From Clostridia bacterium (GTDB lineage Bacteria; Bacillota; Clostridia; Christensenellales; Borkfalkiaceae): a stretch of DNA of 33,793 nucleotides. A program made the translations under genes and the position numbers. Below the pieces are notes generated by a model, which saw nothing but the letters and a program-made list of their open reading frames with translations, searched no databases and was not told where the DNA came from. Location of the stretch: NCBI GenBank assembly GCA_017445995.1, contig JAFSRT010000012.1, positions 1-33,793 of the forward strand, given 5' to 3'. Shown here in pieces: positions 8,131 to 17,180 of the stretch (positions within the stretch are counted from its first letter, which is position 1; the number at the start of each line of letters is the position of its first letter).

Positions 8131-9153
8131 TTACTGATTCTGTTCGTCTATTCCGCGGGTCAATTCTTTCTGTTCTTTAATGAACGCCTTTGCCGTTTCC
8201 GCTTCTTTTGCGGTGGACTTTGCGGCTTCTTCGTTTTCGTCCCTGTAATTGAGAACGATTTGATTGAACGGAATATTTACGTTGTACTTATCGAAAAGAA
8301 GTTTTATTTCGCGGTTTAAATCCCTTTCAAGTTGGAATTTATTTTCTTCGCGACATTTAGCGACTATTTTAATGTTTACCGAAGACGCGCCGAGTTCGGA
8401 AACGCCCTGATAGAAAGGACCTGCAACGATTGACGGAAGATTCTTTTTAATCGTTTCGAAGTTTTCTTTCAATATGTTTTCAACTCTTTCTATCGATTCG
8501 TTGTATTCGATACCTACGTAGCAGATAGCGATGGATAAATCACGCGTGTTGTTTATAATGTTCGAAATGGAAGAGTTGTTGACGATATTGATATTGCCTA
8601 CCGTATCTTCGATTTTCGTTCTTCTTAAACCGATTTGCTGAACCGTGCCTCTCCAACCGTTGATAACTACTATGTCGCCAACCTTAATATCCCCTTCGAA
8701 CAAAAGGAATATACCTGCAACGATATCGGAAACCAGCGTTTGACAACCGAGACTGACAACCAAGGTTAAAACCCCTGCCCCCGTAACGAGTGCCGTCGAA
8801 TCGACGCCCATTGCCGACAAACTGATTAACACGATGAGTATCGCGCTGATGTATTTAAGCACGTTGCCTATAAGCAGGAAAGTCGTTTTCGCCGTGTTGT
8901 TTTTAACTATCGTTCCGATTTTAATCGCGACGTTGGCAACGCAGATAATATCTATTCCGCCAAGCACGATAACGAGAACCTTAAACAACTTGTTCGCAAT
9001 GTTTCCCGCAGTTTCTTCTTCGTATAAGTTATACAAAAAAGTGTCCGCGCCGAAAATACGCTTTCTTAATGCAATCAAAAGCAAAAATACCAAGATAATT
9101 GCAAAAATGCCCCATTTAACAACGTTTTTGATAACATTGTTCTTCTTTTCCAT
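8131..9153 (-). CDS. small-conductance mechanosensitive channel (MscS family)
   Basis: This 340-residue MscS-type channel opens under membrane tension to release solutes during hypo-osmotic shock. Three hydrophobic helices are seen (about residues 9-28, 56-80 and 90-115). They are followed by the Gly/Ala-rich pore helix (about 118-150, ending SDIVAGIFLLFEG) and the MscS beta domain with DIKVGDIVVINGWRGTV. The C-terminal part is the alpha/beta cage, with an extra charged Glu/Lys/Ala tail. The ribosome binding site AAGGAG is well placed. It sits between the 284-aa membrane protein (35 bases) and the aquaporin (29 bases), with no terminator on either side. Confidence 0.93.
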   Translation of the reverse strand: MEKKNNVIKNVVKWGIFAIILVFLLLIALRKRIFGADTFLYNLYEEETAGNIANKLFKVLVIVLGGIDIICVANVAIKIGTIVKNNTAKTTFLLIGNVLKYISAILIVLISLSAMGVDSTALVTGAGVLTLVVSLGCQTLVSDIVAGIFLLFEGDIKVGDIVVINGWRGTVQQIGLRRTKIEDTVGNINIVNNSSISNIINNTRDLSIAICYVGIEYNESIERVENILKENFETIKKNLPSIVAGPFYQGVSELGASSVNIKIVAKCREENKFQLERDLNREIKLLFDKYNVNIPFNQIVLNYRDENEEAAKSTAKEAETAKAFIKEQKELTRGIDEQNQ

Positions 9154-9188
9154 AACCTTCTCCTTTTATGTTAAATAATTATTTTTTC

Positions 9189-10043
9189 TTATATCGTTAT
9201 ATCTATTACTTTTACCGTCGGTTCGCCGTCTTTACAATAATTTATATAAAGTTTTGCTTTTGCGCCTTTAAGGTTATTTATAAACACCCTTTGTTCGCTG
9301 TGCAAGTCGTCGTTAAAAACGCAGTCCGCCCTGTTCCCGAATTCGTCTTCTATATACGCCGAGAAATCGGTAAACACCTGATTATCGTCCGAAAAGTTCA
9401 TTGTAAAGTAATAATAGCCGTCGACAGCGCATTGACAATGCCCTTCAACGTCGTCGAAATGAGAATTAACAAGCGTTGCCTTTAACACGTAACTGTCGAA
9501 ACTTCTTTCAACCGTTAAACCCACGTTGCCTTTCAGCGAAAGTCTGTACTTTGCTTCACCGCCGTTGTCAATCTTTTCCTGTATTTCTTCCTGCGGGATA
9601 ATTATCGTGCCCGAAACCGTGCCGTCGTTATCTTCGTCTATAACGGGAACGGGATATCCTTCCACTAACTCTTCACCGTCGTAAAGGTAAAGATTAAGCG
9701 TTTCCTTTTCGGTCATATCCGCAACCTGAATTTCGTAATTGATTGCACCGTCCACGAAAGCGACTTCGGCAAACTCCGCGTTCATTTTAACGTTCAGAAG
9801 CGTGGTAATGCCGAACACCGCCGCGCTTATGACGGTTACTAAACTTCCAACCAGCCCCGTTATCGCCGTTTGCCTTTTTGATTTGTTCGTTTGAACGGGG
9901 GCGGGTTTTTCCGTCGATTCCGGAACGGCATCGTTCTCGCCTATCGGTTGGTTTTCGGTAAGCAGTTGATTTTCGATTATCGCCACATTATCGTTTATCG
10001 CGGTGTATTCGGGATTAGTTCCGTTAAAATTAAACTCGTCCAA
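9189..10043 (-). CDS. single-pass membrane protein of unknown function
   Basis: A 284-residue protein with an acidic N-terminal tail (1-50), a positive stretch (KSKR, 54-57), one membrane helix (about 60-83) and an outside domain of about 200 residues. By the positive-inside rule the N-terminus is in the cytoplasm. The outer domain looks beta-rich, is acidic and has four cysteines (GHCQC, ADCVF, NYCKD). The start codon is TTG, directly after the TAG stop of the surface-protein gene, with AGGGGGGA a few bases upstream inside that gene. Translational coupling is very likely. I do not recognise the family. Its fixed position after the surface protein suggests the two work together at the cell surface. 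Confidence 0.75.
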   Translation of the reverse strand: MDEFNFNGTNPEYTAINDNVAIIENQLLTENQPIGENDAVPESTEKPAPVQTNKSKRQTAITGLVGSLVTVISAAVFGITTLLNVKMNAEFAEVAFVDGAINYEIQVADMTEKETLNLYLYDGEELVEGYPVPVIDEDNDGTVSGTIIIPQEEIQEKIDNGGEAKYRLSLKGNVGLTVERSFDSYVLKATLVNSHFDDVEGHCQCAVDGYYYFTMNFSDDNQVFTDFSAYIEDEFGNRADCVFNDDLHSEQRVFINNLKGAKAKLYINYCKDGEPTVKVIDITI

Positions 10044-13000
10044 CTATCTTTCCCCCCTGCGTTTTGCTTTAATTACTGGCAACGCTTTCATAACGAGAAT
10101 TGTTATGCCGCCGATTGCAAGCGCGCCGAACACTACTATAAATATAACGAGTTCAAGGGTCGACAATCCGTTCTTTAAATATTCGCCCGCACCCATCTTC
10201 TTTTTGGTGTTGCCGATAACGGAATTAGATATTTCTTCCAAGGTAATTCCGCTTGCGTCTTCTTTGTTTAACGCCCAGTTAGTAAATATTTCGTTATATT
10301 TTTCTTCGAAAGCGTCCACGTCTTTCGCACCTTCAAACAAAACGTCGTATTCGTCTTTCGTTAATAATTTATTGTCTAATCTTTCGTTAAGAACGGTTAC
10401 GTATTTTTGGCGCATAACTTCTAATATCATTATTTCAAACGTCTCGAAATCGCTTACGTTTTCCACCTGTTCGTTATAGGTCGCTTCATAATCTTCAAGC
10501 GCCTTGCCGCTGTACTTTCCGCTTGCCTTGGTTTCCTGATATTCTTTTTCGAGCGTGCTTAACACCTGTTCCTGCAAGTTAAGCATAATCGCCGTATACG
10601 CGTTTTCTACGAACTCTCTGTCCGCCACGTCTTTATCGAAATCCTTAAACGAAGAGTACGCAACCCTGTTTACGTAATCGTTTACGCTTTCCTTAACCGC
10701 GCTGCCGCTACACGTCCTTATTAAAAGAACTGCGTTCTTCATATTCGATACCGAAGTGTCTACGAACTCTACCGCGTTCTTATAAGTATCTTTATCGGTG
10801 TCCAAATCTAACCCCGTAGCGCCGCTCGCGTCGTATCTCTTCGCATAACCCGTCGCCGAAGAGTTGCCTTGGTTTTTGTTAAGCAACAGTTCGTACTGCC
10901 GTTTATAGAAATCGCCGAGAAGGTCAGACATATTGATTCCCGTGTTTTCAGGAATAGTTTTAACGAATTCTTCCGCTTCTTCCACGGCGCTGTCCATCTT
11001 TGCGCCGACTATAAGCGAACTCTGTAATATTATCGTAACCTTTTCTACGTTTTCTTCGTATTCTTTTCTGATTTCGGCTTGTTCTTCTTCCGTTTTACCT
11101 TCTAACTGCCTTTCTAACTCTTCTTCCAAAACGTTAAGCGCACCGCTGACTTTATCGACGATTTCTTCAACCGTTTCAGGGTTGATTATTTCAAGCGCTT
11201 CTTCAATCTTTTGTTGCTGTTCTTCGGCTTTCTGCTTTTCTTCTTCCGTTGCGTCCGCAGATATATCAACGTTTATAAGGTCTTTAACCGGTTCAAGTTT
11301 CTCTTCCTGTTCGGTCGGCAATTTTCCTTCTATTTCTTCTCCGCAAACGGTACAGTGAACGCCGTGTTCCGTCGTCGCGCAGTCGTAATCGGGAACGTGC
11401 CCCGTAGCAGGAATTATTTCCATATAACTTTCTCCGCACTCGCACTCGTACAGTATTCCGCCGTTTTCTGTACAAGTCGCAGGATAGGTTTCCGTTATAA
11501 CGTAATTGTGTTCGTGCACAATTTCCGACGCAGACATATTTATAATACATGCCTGATAGTCTCCGCTCATTATCGTACTTAATGCCTGTCCGCTATTTTC
11601 CGTTTCTATAAGCGTTCCTTTTTCTTCTTCAAAATCATATAACCCGTATATGCCTTGTACATAGGCGTTGCCGTCAATAATTATTCGGGAAGTATCGCCG
11701 TCACTTACCATAATCGACGGACACTCGTTTCCGCTCGTTGCAAACTTAACTGTACTTAAAGACTGCGAAGAAGTCGTTATATAGCAAGTAATATTGTATA
11801 TACCGCCATCATCACCTACCCTTATTGCAGGGTGATTTTGTCCGCTTATTATCGTTGCGTCGCCTTCAAATACGAAGTAAATATAAAGCGGGTCGTTATT
11901 ACTCCAGTTGGTTATCGCAATACCGCCGTTCCACGTATAGGCAGCGTCGTAACTATATCCGTCCTGAACCGTTACTATAACGACACCACCGTTATATCTA
12001 AAATAAGGTTGATTGTTATTGTTCCTTTCAAGGACAACGTTGTGTATATATTGAATCTGTTGAGTGAAATAAGAATTTTCAAACGTTGCGTATACAGTGG
12101 TTATCGTCCTGTTTCCGATATAAGCGTTTGCACTGTCGCCTAACGCTTCAACGTCCGTTTCGGGTTCGGAATAGGATATAGTTGCTTCTTCCGTAATACG
12201 TTCTTCACAATTTTCACAATACGCAATCGCAATGCAAGCCGAATAATCTTCGTTCCACTCGTAAGATATACCCGTATAATTATGTTCGTGCGTAGGGTCG
12301 ACCTGACTGTTTTCGCCGTACGTTATAGTGAAAGCGTAAAAGCCGTTTTCCGTCATCGCTTCTTCTATATCGTAAGTCGGTTGAATATCCCCGTTCGGCG
12401 GCATAGCGCCTATAACGCAATTCTCGTCGTAAACGAAGGTACTCGACGGGCTTAAAGAATAGATTGCGCTATCGCCCGAATAATTCGGCACTCCCGTCTG
12501 ATAATTGCGGTCTACAAACCTTTGTACGATAAAATGATTTTCATTTCCGTTGTCCGCACAGGTAAACGCGCAGATAATACCGTCGTTCATAAGCCGTATC
12601 GCCGGCATATCGAGTTCTATTAAATTAACCGCGTTTTCTACGACAATATTTACCGTAAGCGGTGAATCGCCATCGTTATAAATAGTTATCGCAGGTGCAC
12701 ACTCGTTCAGGTTAGTTCCTTGGAAAAAATAATCCCTTAAAGTAATATTAAAAGTTCCGCTCGCTTCGATAACCAAAGCGGTATAATTGTCTACTACGAC
12801 GTAGTTTTCAGGCACTTCTTCGCCGTAATAATTATTGCCCGAAACGTAAGTTTTATTGTTGTCTTCGTTAGAAAGGTACAAAGTCGTAATTTCAGGTAAA
12901 ACAAAGTATAAACTAACGCTGTCTACACCTTGATTCACTATTGCGCTTATTATCATACCGACTTGGTCTTTTCCGTACGTTTCGTTGTCGATTATAGCCG

Positions 13001-13505
13001 AACTTAAAAATGTTTCTTCGATATAGAAATAGCCCGACGAATATAGTATAGGAGAACCGTTATAACACTGCATATTCGCAGAACCGCCTGCCGAAGAACT
13101 GAACGAAAGGTCTATATTTTGCGACGTTACGTAAAAAATATTTCCCCCCTGCGTCGTTATGTTATTTTCGCCGTTAAACATAAAAATAACCCGCGCATAG
13201 TCCCCTTCGTGTTCCGTATTGATAGTGAACACGGGTTCTTCCCCGCTGTTATAATAATTAAACCCGTCAAGCGTAATAACGATTACTTCGGTAGCAGGTC
13301 TTATCACGTAAGGCGTGGAATACTGCCCCGAAAGAGTACAACTCTCGGTTACGTAAACGGGTTCTTCTACGTACGGCGGTTCTTCTTCGGCGTTAACGAC
13401 TTTCTTCCCGCCCGAACCGAACGCGCCGAAAAACAGCGTAAAACAAAACAGCGAGATTACCGTAAGTATAAATATTAAAATGTTTTTACAGTTTTTTCTT
13501 TCCAT
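10044..13505 (-). CDS. large membrane-anchored surface protein with beta-solenoid-like region and Cys modules
   Basis: The chosen start (ATG at 13505, AAGG 8 bases upstream) gives 1153 residues; a longer TTG start at 13529 has no ribosome binding site. A signal peptide (about 1-38) ends near VNA. Residues about 45-640 are Asn/Thr/Tyr/Val-rich and look like repeated beta strands of a solenoid or carbohydrate-binding surface domain. Two HEHNY-starting modules, at about 405 and 662, carry CxxC pairs (CENC, CTVC) as in zinc-ribbon-like modules of Firmicutes surface proteins. An acidic coiled coil (about 725-850) and a helical region follow. A membrane helix (about 1118-1140) with a Lys/Arg tail anchors the C-terminus. 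There is no LPXTG motif. Function unknown; adhesion or glycan binding is only a guess. Confidence 0.85.
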   Translation of the reverse strand: MERKNCKNILIFILTVISLFCFTLFFGAFGSGGKKVVNAEEEPPYVEEPVYVTESCTLSGQYSTPYVIRPATEVIVITLDGFNYYNSGEEPVFTINTEHEGDYARVIFMFNGENNITTQGGNIFYVTSQNIDLSFSSSAGGSANMQCYNGSPILYSSGYFYIEETFLSSAIIDNETYGKDQVGMIISAIVNQGVDSVSLYFVLPEITTLYLSNEDNNKTYVSGNNYYGEEVPENYVVVDNYTALVIEASGTFNITLRDYFFQGTNLNECAPAITIYNDGDSPLTVNIVVENAVNLIELDMPAIRLMNDGIICAFTCADNGNENHFIVQRFVDRNYQTGVPNYSGDSAIYSLSPSSTFVYDENCVIGAMPPNGDIQPTYDIEEAMTENGFYAFTITYGENSQVDPTHEHNYTGISYEWNEDYSACIAIAYCENCEERITEEATISYSEPETDVEALGDSANAYIGNRTITTVYATFENSYFTQQIQYIHNVVLERNNNNQPYFRYNGGVVIVTVQDGYSYDAAYTWNGGIAITNWSNNDPLYIYFVFEGDATIISGQNHPAIRVGDDGGIYNITCYITTSSQSLSTVKFATSGNECPSIMVSDGDTSRIIIDGNAYVQGIYGLYDFEEEKGTLIETENSGQALSTIMSGDYQACIINMSASEIVHEHNYVITETYPATCTENGGILYECECGESYMEIIPATGHVPDYDCATTEHGVHCTVCGEEIEGKLPTEQEEKLEPVKDLINVDISADATEEEKQKAEEQQQKIEEALEIINPETVEEIVDKVSGALNVLEEELERQLEGKTEEEQAEIRKEYEENVEKVTIILQSSLIVGAKMDSAVEEAEEFVKTIPENTGINMSDLLGDFYKRQYELLLNKNQGNSSATGYAKRYDASGATGLDLDTDKDTYKNAVEFVDTSVSNMKNAVLLIRTCSGSAVKESVNDYVNRVAYSSFKDFDKDVADREFVENAYTAIMLNLQEQVLSTLEKEYQETKASGKYSGKALEDYEATYNEQVENVSDFETFEIMILEVMRQKYVTVLNERLDNKLLTKDEYDVLFEGAKDVDAFEEKYNEIFTNWALNKEDASGITLEEISNSVIGNTKKKMGAGEYLKNGLSTLELVIFIVVFGALAIGGITILVMKALPVIKAKRRGER

Positions 13506-13544
13506 TTTCATTGCCTTTTTGCAATACAATATATTACTTATCTA

Positions 13545-13572
13545 ATTATATCACGCAGCGGTTTTTTGTCAA
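13545..13572 (-). promoter_or_regulatory. promoter of the surface-protein operon
   Basis: Consensus -35 TTGACA (13572-13567) and -10 TATAAT (13550-13545) are 16 bases apart, giving a start near 13538 and a leader of about 33 bases. Both hexamers are perfect, so strong expression is predicted. No clear terminator separates it from alaS upstream. Confidence 0.8.
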
Positions 13573-13627
13573 GCGCCAAAAACTGCCACAAACAAGCGTT
13601 TTAGCAATATCAAAGTTGCTATCCGCC

Positions 13628-15451
13628 TTACTCTAAAATCGCTTTAATTCTTCTTACTCCGCTTGACGAACTTTCTTCTTTTGTTATCTTAAAATGCCCG
13701 AGTTCCCCCGTATTTTCAACGTGCGGTCCACCGCAAATCTGCTTGTCCACGTCTCCTATCGTATAGATAGAAACTATCTGGTCTTCGCTGTCGGCGTGGA
13801 ACACGCCGTATGCACCCTTACTTACCGCTTCTTTATACGGCATTTCTTCACGGACTACCGCTATCTTCTTTTCAATCGTCTTGTTTACGAAATCTTCCAA
13901 TTGCTTTAATTCTTCGTCCGTCATTTTATGGTCTAAGTTAAAGTCGAAACGCATACGCTCTTCGTTGATGTTAGAACCCTTTTGCATTGTGTCCGTTCCG
14001 AACATTTTGCGTAAGCCCGCAAGCATAATATGTGTTGCGGTGTGATACTTCGTCGTCGTTTCGTTTCTTTCGGTAAGCCCGCCCTTTGCACTGCTCGCCT
14101 GTGCTTTACTTATTTCCTGATGCTCACGGAAAGCGGTGTTAAACCCATCTTCGTCAACCGCAAATCCCCTTTCTTCGGCAAGTTCTTTCGTCAGTTCAAG
14201 CGGGAAACCGAAGGTATCGTATAGCCTGAACGCCTGTTTTCCCGAAATACACGTTTCTTTTATATAGTTCGGGTCTTTTTGTGCCATAAACTCGTTCTTT
14301 CTTTCGATTCCCGTTATGCACTTTTCAAACTCTTTCATGCCCGATATTAAGGTTGCGTTGAACTTAGTTATTTCTTTATTGATTTCTTCTAAAATATAGT
14401 TTTCTTTTTCTACCAAAAGCGGATACGCACTGTCGTAAATCTTTTCGATAAAGATTTTTGCAACGTTAAGCATTTCGGTTGCGTCAATTTCTATCGTTTT
14501 GCAGTATCTTATCGCACGGCGGAGTAATCTTCTTAAAATATATCCTGCCCCCGTGTTGGACGGCAAAATACCCTTCCTATCTCCGATAAGCATAACGGAC
14601 GTTCTCGTGTGGTCGGCGATAATTCTTATTGCTTTTCTCGCTTTGTCGTCACTTTCGTAATCTTTGTTTGAAACTTTTTGCAAATAGTTGATAACGTCAA
14701 TAAATAAGTCGGTTTTATACCCGTCGTCAAGCCCGTTTAAGAAAACTAAAAGTCTATCGAGCCCAAACCCCGTATCGACGTTTTTATTTTCCAATTCGAC
14801 GTACTTGTTTCCTTCGAGTTTTTTATACTGCATATACACGTCGTTGCCTATTTCGACGTATCTATCCCCCGTTAAAAAATCGGAAGAATCTTTTTCGATA
14901 TCCTTTCTCGGATAGAACCACTCGTTATCGGGCCCGCAAGGCGTGCCGACAGTGCCTTCCAATTCCCACCAGTTGTCTTTTTTCGGAAGGAAAAAGATAT
15001 TTTCTTCTTTTATTCCTAATTCTTTGAGTAGCCCCGCCGTCTCGTCGTCTCTTTTAACGTTTTCGTTGCCTGCAAAAACGGTGGAACAAATCTTATCTTT
15101 ATCGAACCCGAAAACCTGCGTTAAGAGTTCGAACGTCCATTTTGTTTTTTCCTTTTTAAAGTAGTCGCCGAGAGACCAGTTGCCCATCATTTCGAAAAAG
15201 GTAAAGTGCGTTGCGTCGCCGACGGAATCTATATCGACCGTTCTTACGCAACCCTGAACGTTGCACAGTCTCGTTTTTCCCGAAGGGTGTTTTTTACCTA
15301 ACAGATACGGCATAAGCGGTTGCATACCCGCAACGTTGAACATAACGCCCGTCGTTCCGTCGCCGATTAAAGACACCGCGCCGATATTTAAGTGCCCCCT
15401 GTCTTCGTAAAATTTGATCCATTTGTCTCTTAATTCTTTTGAAGTAATCAT
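13628..15451 (-). CDS. alaS: alanyl-tRNA synthetase, short form without C-Ala domain
   Basis: Charges tRNA-Ala and edits mischarged Ser/Gly. The class II catalytic core is present (motif 2 region THFTFFEMMGNW; motif 3 GFGLDRL near residue 230), followed by the tRNA-recognition helices and the editing domain. The editing-site zinc ligands are His470, His474 (HTATH), Cys573 and His577 (CGGPH). The protein stops right after the editing domain, at 607 residues, where most bacterial AlaRS are about 870 and continue with a coiled coil and a DHHA1/C-Ala domain. There is no frameshift: the frame ends cleanly and a promoter for the next gene follows. AAGGAC lies 7 bases before the ATG. It lies 34 bases after the TIGR04076 gene. 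Confidence 0.95.
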   Translation of the reverse strand: MITSKELRDKWIKFYEDRGHLNIGAVSLIGDGTTGVMFNVAGMQPLMPYLLGKKHPSGKTRLCNVQGCVRTVDIDSVGDATHFTFFEMMGNWSLGDYFKKEKTKWTFELLTQVFGFDKDKICSTVFAGNENVKRDDETAGLLKELGIKEENIFFLPKKDNWWELEGTVGTPCGPDNEWFYPRKDIEKDSSDFLTGDRYVEIGNDVYMQYKKLEGNKYVELENKNVDTGFGLDRLLVFLNGLDDGYKTDLFIDVINYLQKVSNKDYESDDKARKAIRIIADHTRTSVMLIGDRKGILPSNTGAGYILRRLLRRAIRYCKTIEIDATEMLNVAKIFIEKIYDSAYPLLVEKENYILEEINKEITKFNATLISGMKEFEKCITGIERKNEFMAQKDPNYIKETCISGKQAFRLYDTFGFPLELTKELAEERGFAVDEDGFNTAFREHQEISKAQASSAKGGLTERNETTTKYHTATHIMLAGLRKMFGTDTMQKGSNINEERMRFDFNLDHKMTDEELKQLEDFVNKTIEKKIAVVREEMPYKEAVSKGAYGVFHADSEDQIVSIYTIGDVDKQICGGPHVENTGELGHFKITKEESSSSGVRRIKAILE

Positions 15452-15485
15452 ATTCTTGTCCTTAAATAAAGTTATACTGTTATTT

Positions 15486-15788
15486 TTATTGTTTTGTTTC
15501 GAGCAAAAAACTTACAGGGCGAAACCCGTCGTTACAGGAAATCATAGCCGAGTGCTTGTCTTTCATCCAGCCGTCATATAAATCGGTCGATCCCGAAGAC
15601 AGGGCGAAAACGTAGGGGAAAAGATTTTGCCAAGCGCTTTCGCAAAATCCGTTGGGGCGGGCGGCGTTTTTACTCAAAAATGTTTGCCCGACGCTCATAT
15701 TGCAATGCGGATTATCGCTTTTTTCGTATTCGGCAATGAGATCGTTATAACATGCGACTTTTTTTACCGTAATAACAACGTCTTTCAT
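15486..15788 (-). CDS. TIGR04076 family protein
   Basis: A 100-residue soluble protein of the TIGR04076 type, recognised from the ordered blocks MSVGQTF, PNGFCESAW (Cys49), a middle segment and CNDGFRPVSF (Cys85) near the C-terminus. The biochemical role of this family is not established to my knowledge; the conserved cysteines suggest metal binding or redox work. Its ATG overlaps the cysS stop by one base (TAATG), so the two are translationally coupled. alaS follows 34 bases later. Confidence 0.85.
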   Translation of the reverse strand: MKDVVITVKKVACYNDLIAEYEKSDNPHCNMSVGQTFLSKNAARPNGFCESAWQNLFPYVFALSSGSTDLYDGWMKDKHSAMISCNDGFRPVSFLLETKQ

Positions 15789-17179
15789 TAAACTTTCCCT
15801 ATCGCGTATCCGTCTTTGCTTATTTTTATAATATAGCCTGCGGCGATAATTTCCGCACGCAAAGCGTCGGCTTTCGCGTAATCTTTAATAGCGCGCGCCG
15901 CCTGCATTTCTTCGGCAAGGGCGATAATCTGCTGCGGAACGCTTTCGTCTTCCTTCCTGTCGTATTTCGCTAAAAAGGTATCTACGTCGGTATCGAAAAG
16001 CCCTAAAAGCGAATAAGTCTTCCTTATCTGATTAAGGTCTGCGCCCGCCGATAAATCGTTGTCGTTTATTTTCGCCTTAATCTTCTTAAAGTAGCCGAAA
16101 AGGTTAGAGAGTGCAAGCGCGGTGTTAAAATCGTCTTCCATCGCATTATTAAACTCTTCGTCTATTCGTTTATTTTCGCCGTCTATAATAATTCCTTTAT
16201 CCGTCGCCGACTTAAACACTTTATAAAAATCTACAAGATGTTTTTCCGCGTCGGGGAAAAGATTGTCGGTAATATTTATATCGCCACGGTAGTTGGTTTG
16301 CAAAAGCGCGTACTTTACCGTTTCTTCCGAATACTTATCGAGTAAATCGGAAAGTAAAAGACTGTTGCCGAGCGACTTACTCATTTTTTGCCCGTTTACT
16401 TTAATAAGCCCGTTATGTATCCAAAAGTTGGCGAACGGCTTACCCGTCAGCGCTTCGCTTTGCGCTATTTCGTTTTCGTGGTGCGGGAATATTAAATCCC
16501 TTCCGCCACCGTGGATATCCACTCTTTCGCCGAACGCTTTTTTGTTCATACACGAACACTCGATATGCCACCCCGGGCGACCCTTCCCCCACGGCGACTG
16601 CCAGTAAGGTTCGCCTTCCTTCGCCGATTTCCAGAGTGCAAAATCAAGCGGATTTTTCTTCTGTTCGTCGTTGTCTATTCTGACGCCGTTTAACGCGTCT
16701 TCGAGATTTCTGTGCGAAAGCCTGCCGTAAGACGGGAAACTGTCAACCGAGAAATACACGTCGCCCTTTTCAGTAGGATAGGCGTGCCCCTTTTTAATGA
16801 GTTCGGAAACGAATTCTATAATATCGTCGATACACTCGGTCGCTTTAAGCCACACGGAAGGTTCGCCGACTTTAAATCTTGCCATTTGCTTATCTATTGC
16901 TTTTATCATATCCTTGGCGTACTTGTCGGCAGGAATACCCGTTTCGTTGGACTTTGCTATAATCTTATCGTCGACGTCGGTGTAATTTCTCGCATAGTTT
17001 ACCTTGTACCCGATTTTACTTAAAAACTTTCTTATAATATCGTAAATAAGCGCCTGATAGGCGTGGCCTATGTGCGCTTCGCCCGAAACGGTGATACCGC
17101 AGGCGTACATATTGACTTCGTTAGGTTTAATAGAAACGAAATCCTGTTTTTTGCCCGTAAGCGTGTTGTATATCTTCAT
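15788..17179 (-). CDS. cysS: cysteinyl-tRNA synthetase
   Basis: Class I synthetase that attaches cysteine to tRNA-Cys. The 463 residues match the family. The HIGH motif is at 36-39 and KMSKS at 265-269. The zinc ligands that select the cysteine thiol are Cys27, Cys208, His233 and Glu237, in register with E. coli Cys28, Cys209, His234 and Glu238. The AAGGAA ribosome binding site lies 7 bases before the ATG. The gene starts one base after the cysE stop. The cysE-cysS pairing is the classic Firmicutes arrangement linking cysteine synthesis with its use. No T-box leader is visible. Confidence 0.98.
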   Translation of the reverse strand: MKIYNTLTGKKQDFVSIKPNEVNMYACGITVSGEAHIGHAYQALIYDIIRKFLSKIGYKVNYARNYTDVDDKIIAKSNETGIPADKYAKDMIKAIDKQMARFKVGEPSVWLKATECIDDIIEFVSELIKKGHAYPTEKGDVYFSVDSFPSYGRLSHRNLEDALNGVRIDNDEQKKNPLDFALWKSAKEGEPYWQSPWGKGRPGWHIECSCMNKKAFGERVDIHGGGRDLIFPHHENEIAQSEALTGKPFANFWIHNGLIKVNGQKMSKSLGNSLLLSDLLDKYSEETVKYALLQTNYRGDINITDNLFPDAEKHLVDFYKVFKSATDKGIIIDGENKRIDEEFNNAMEDDFNTALALSNLFGYFKKIKAKINDNDLSAGADLNQIRKTYSLLGLFDTDVDTFLAKYDRKEDESVPQQIIALAEEMQAARAIKDYAKADALRAEIIAAGYIIKISKDGYAIGKV

Positions 17180-17180
17180 T

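Noticed and set aside
10003..10479. 158-residue plus-strand ORF
   Set aside because: Antisense to the surface-protein C-terminus and the 284-aa gene start; no ribosome site or recognisable domain.
10933..11582. Antisense ORFs (Ser- and Phe-rich, up to 141 residues) opposite the surface-protein gene
   Set aside because: They mirror the Glu/Lys-rich coiled-coil coding strand; GAA/GAG codons read backward give Ser/Phe runs. No ribosome sites.
13573..13627. Possible alaS terminator (TAGCAA / TTGCTA, loop of 8)
   Set aside because: Only six AT-rich pairs and no U run follow; I do not count it as a terminator, so read-through into the surface operon cannot be excluded.
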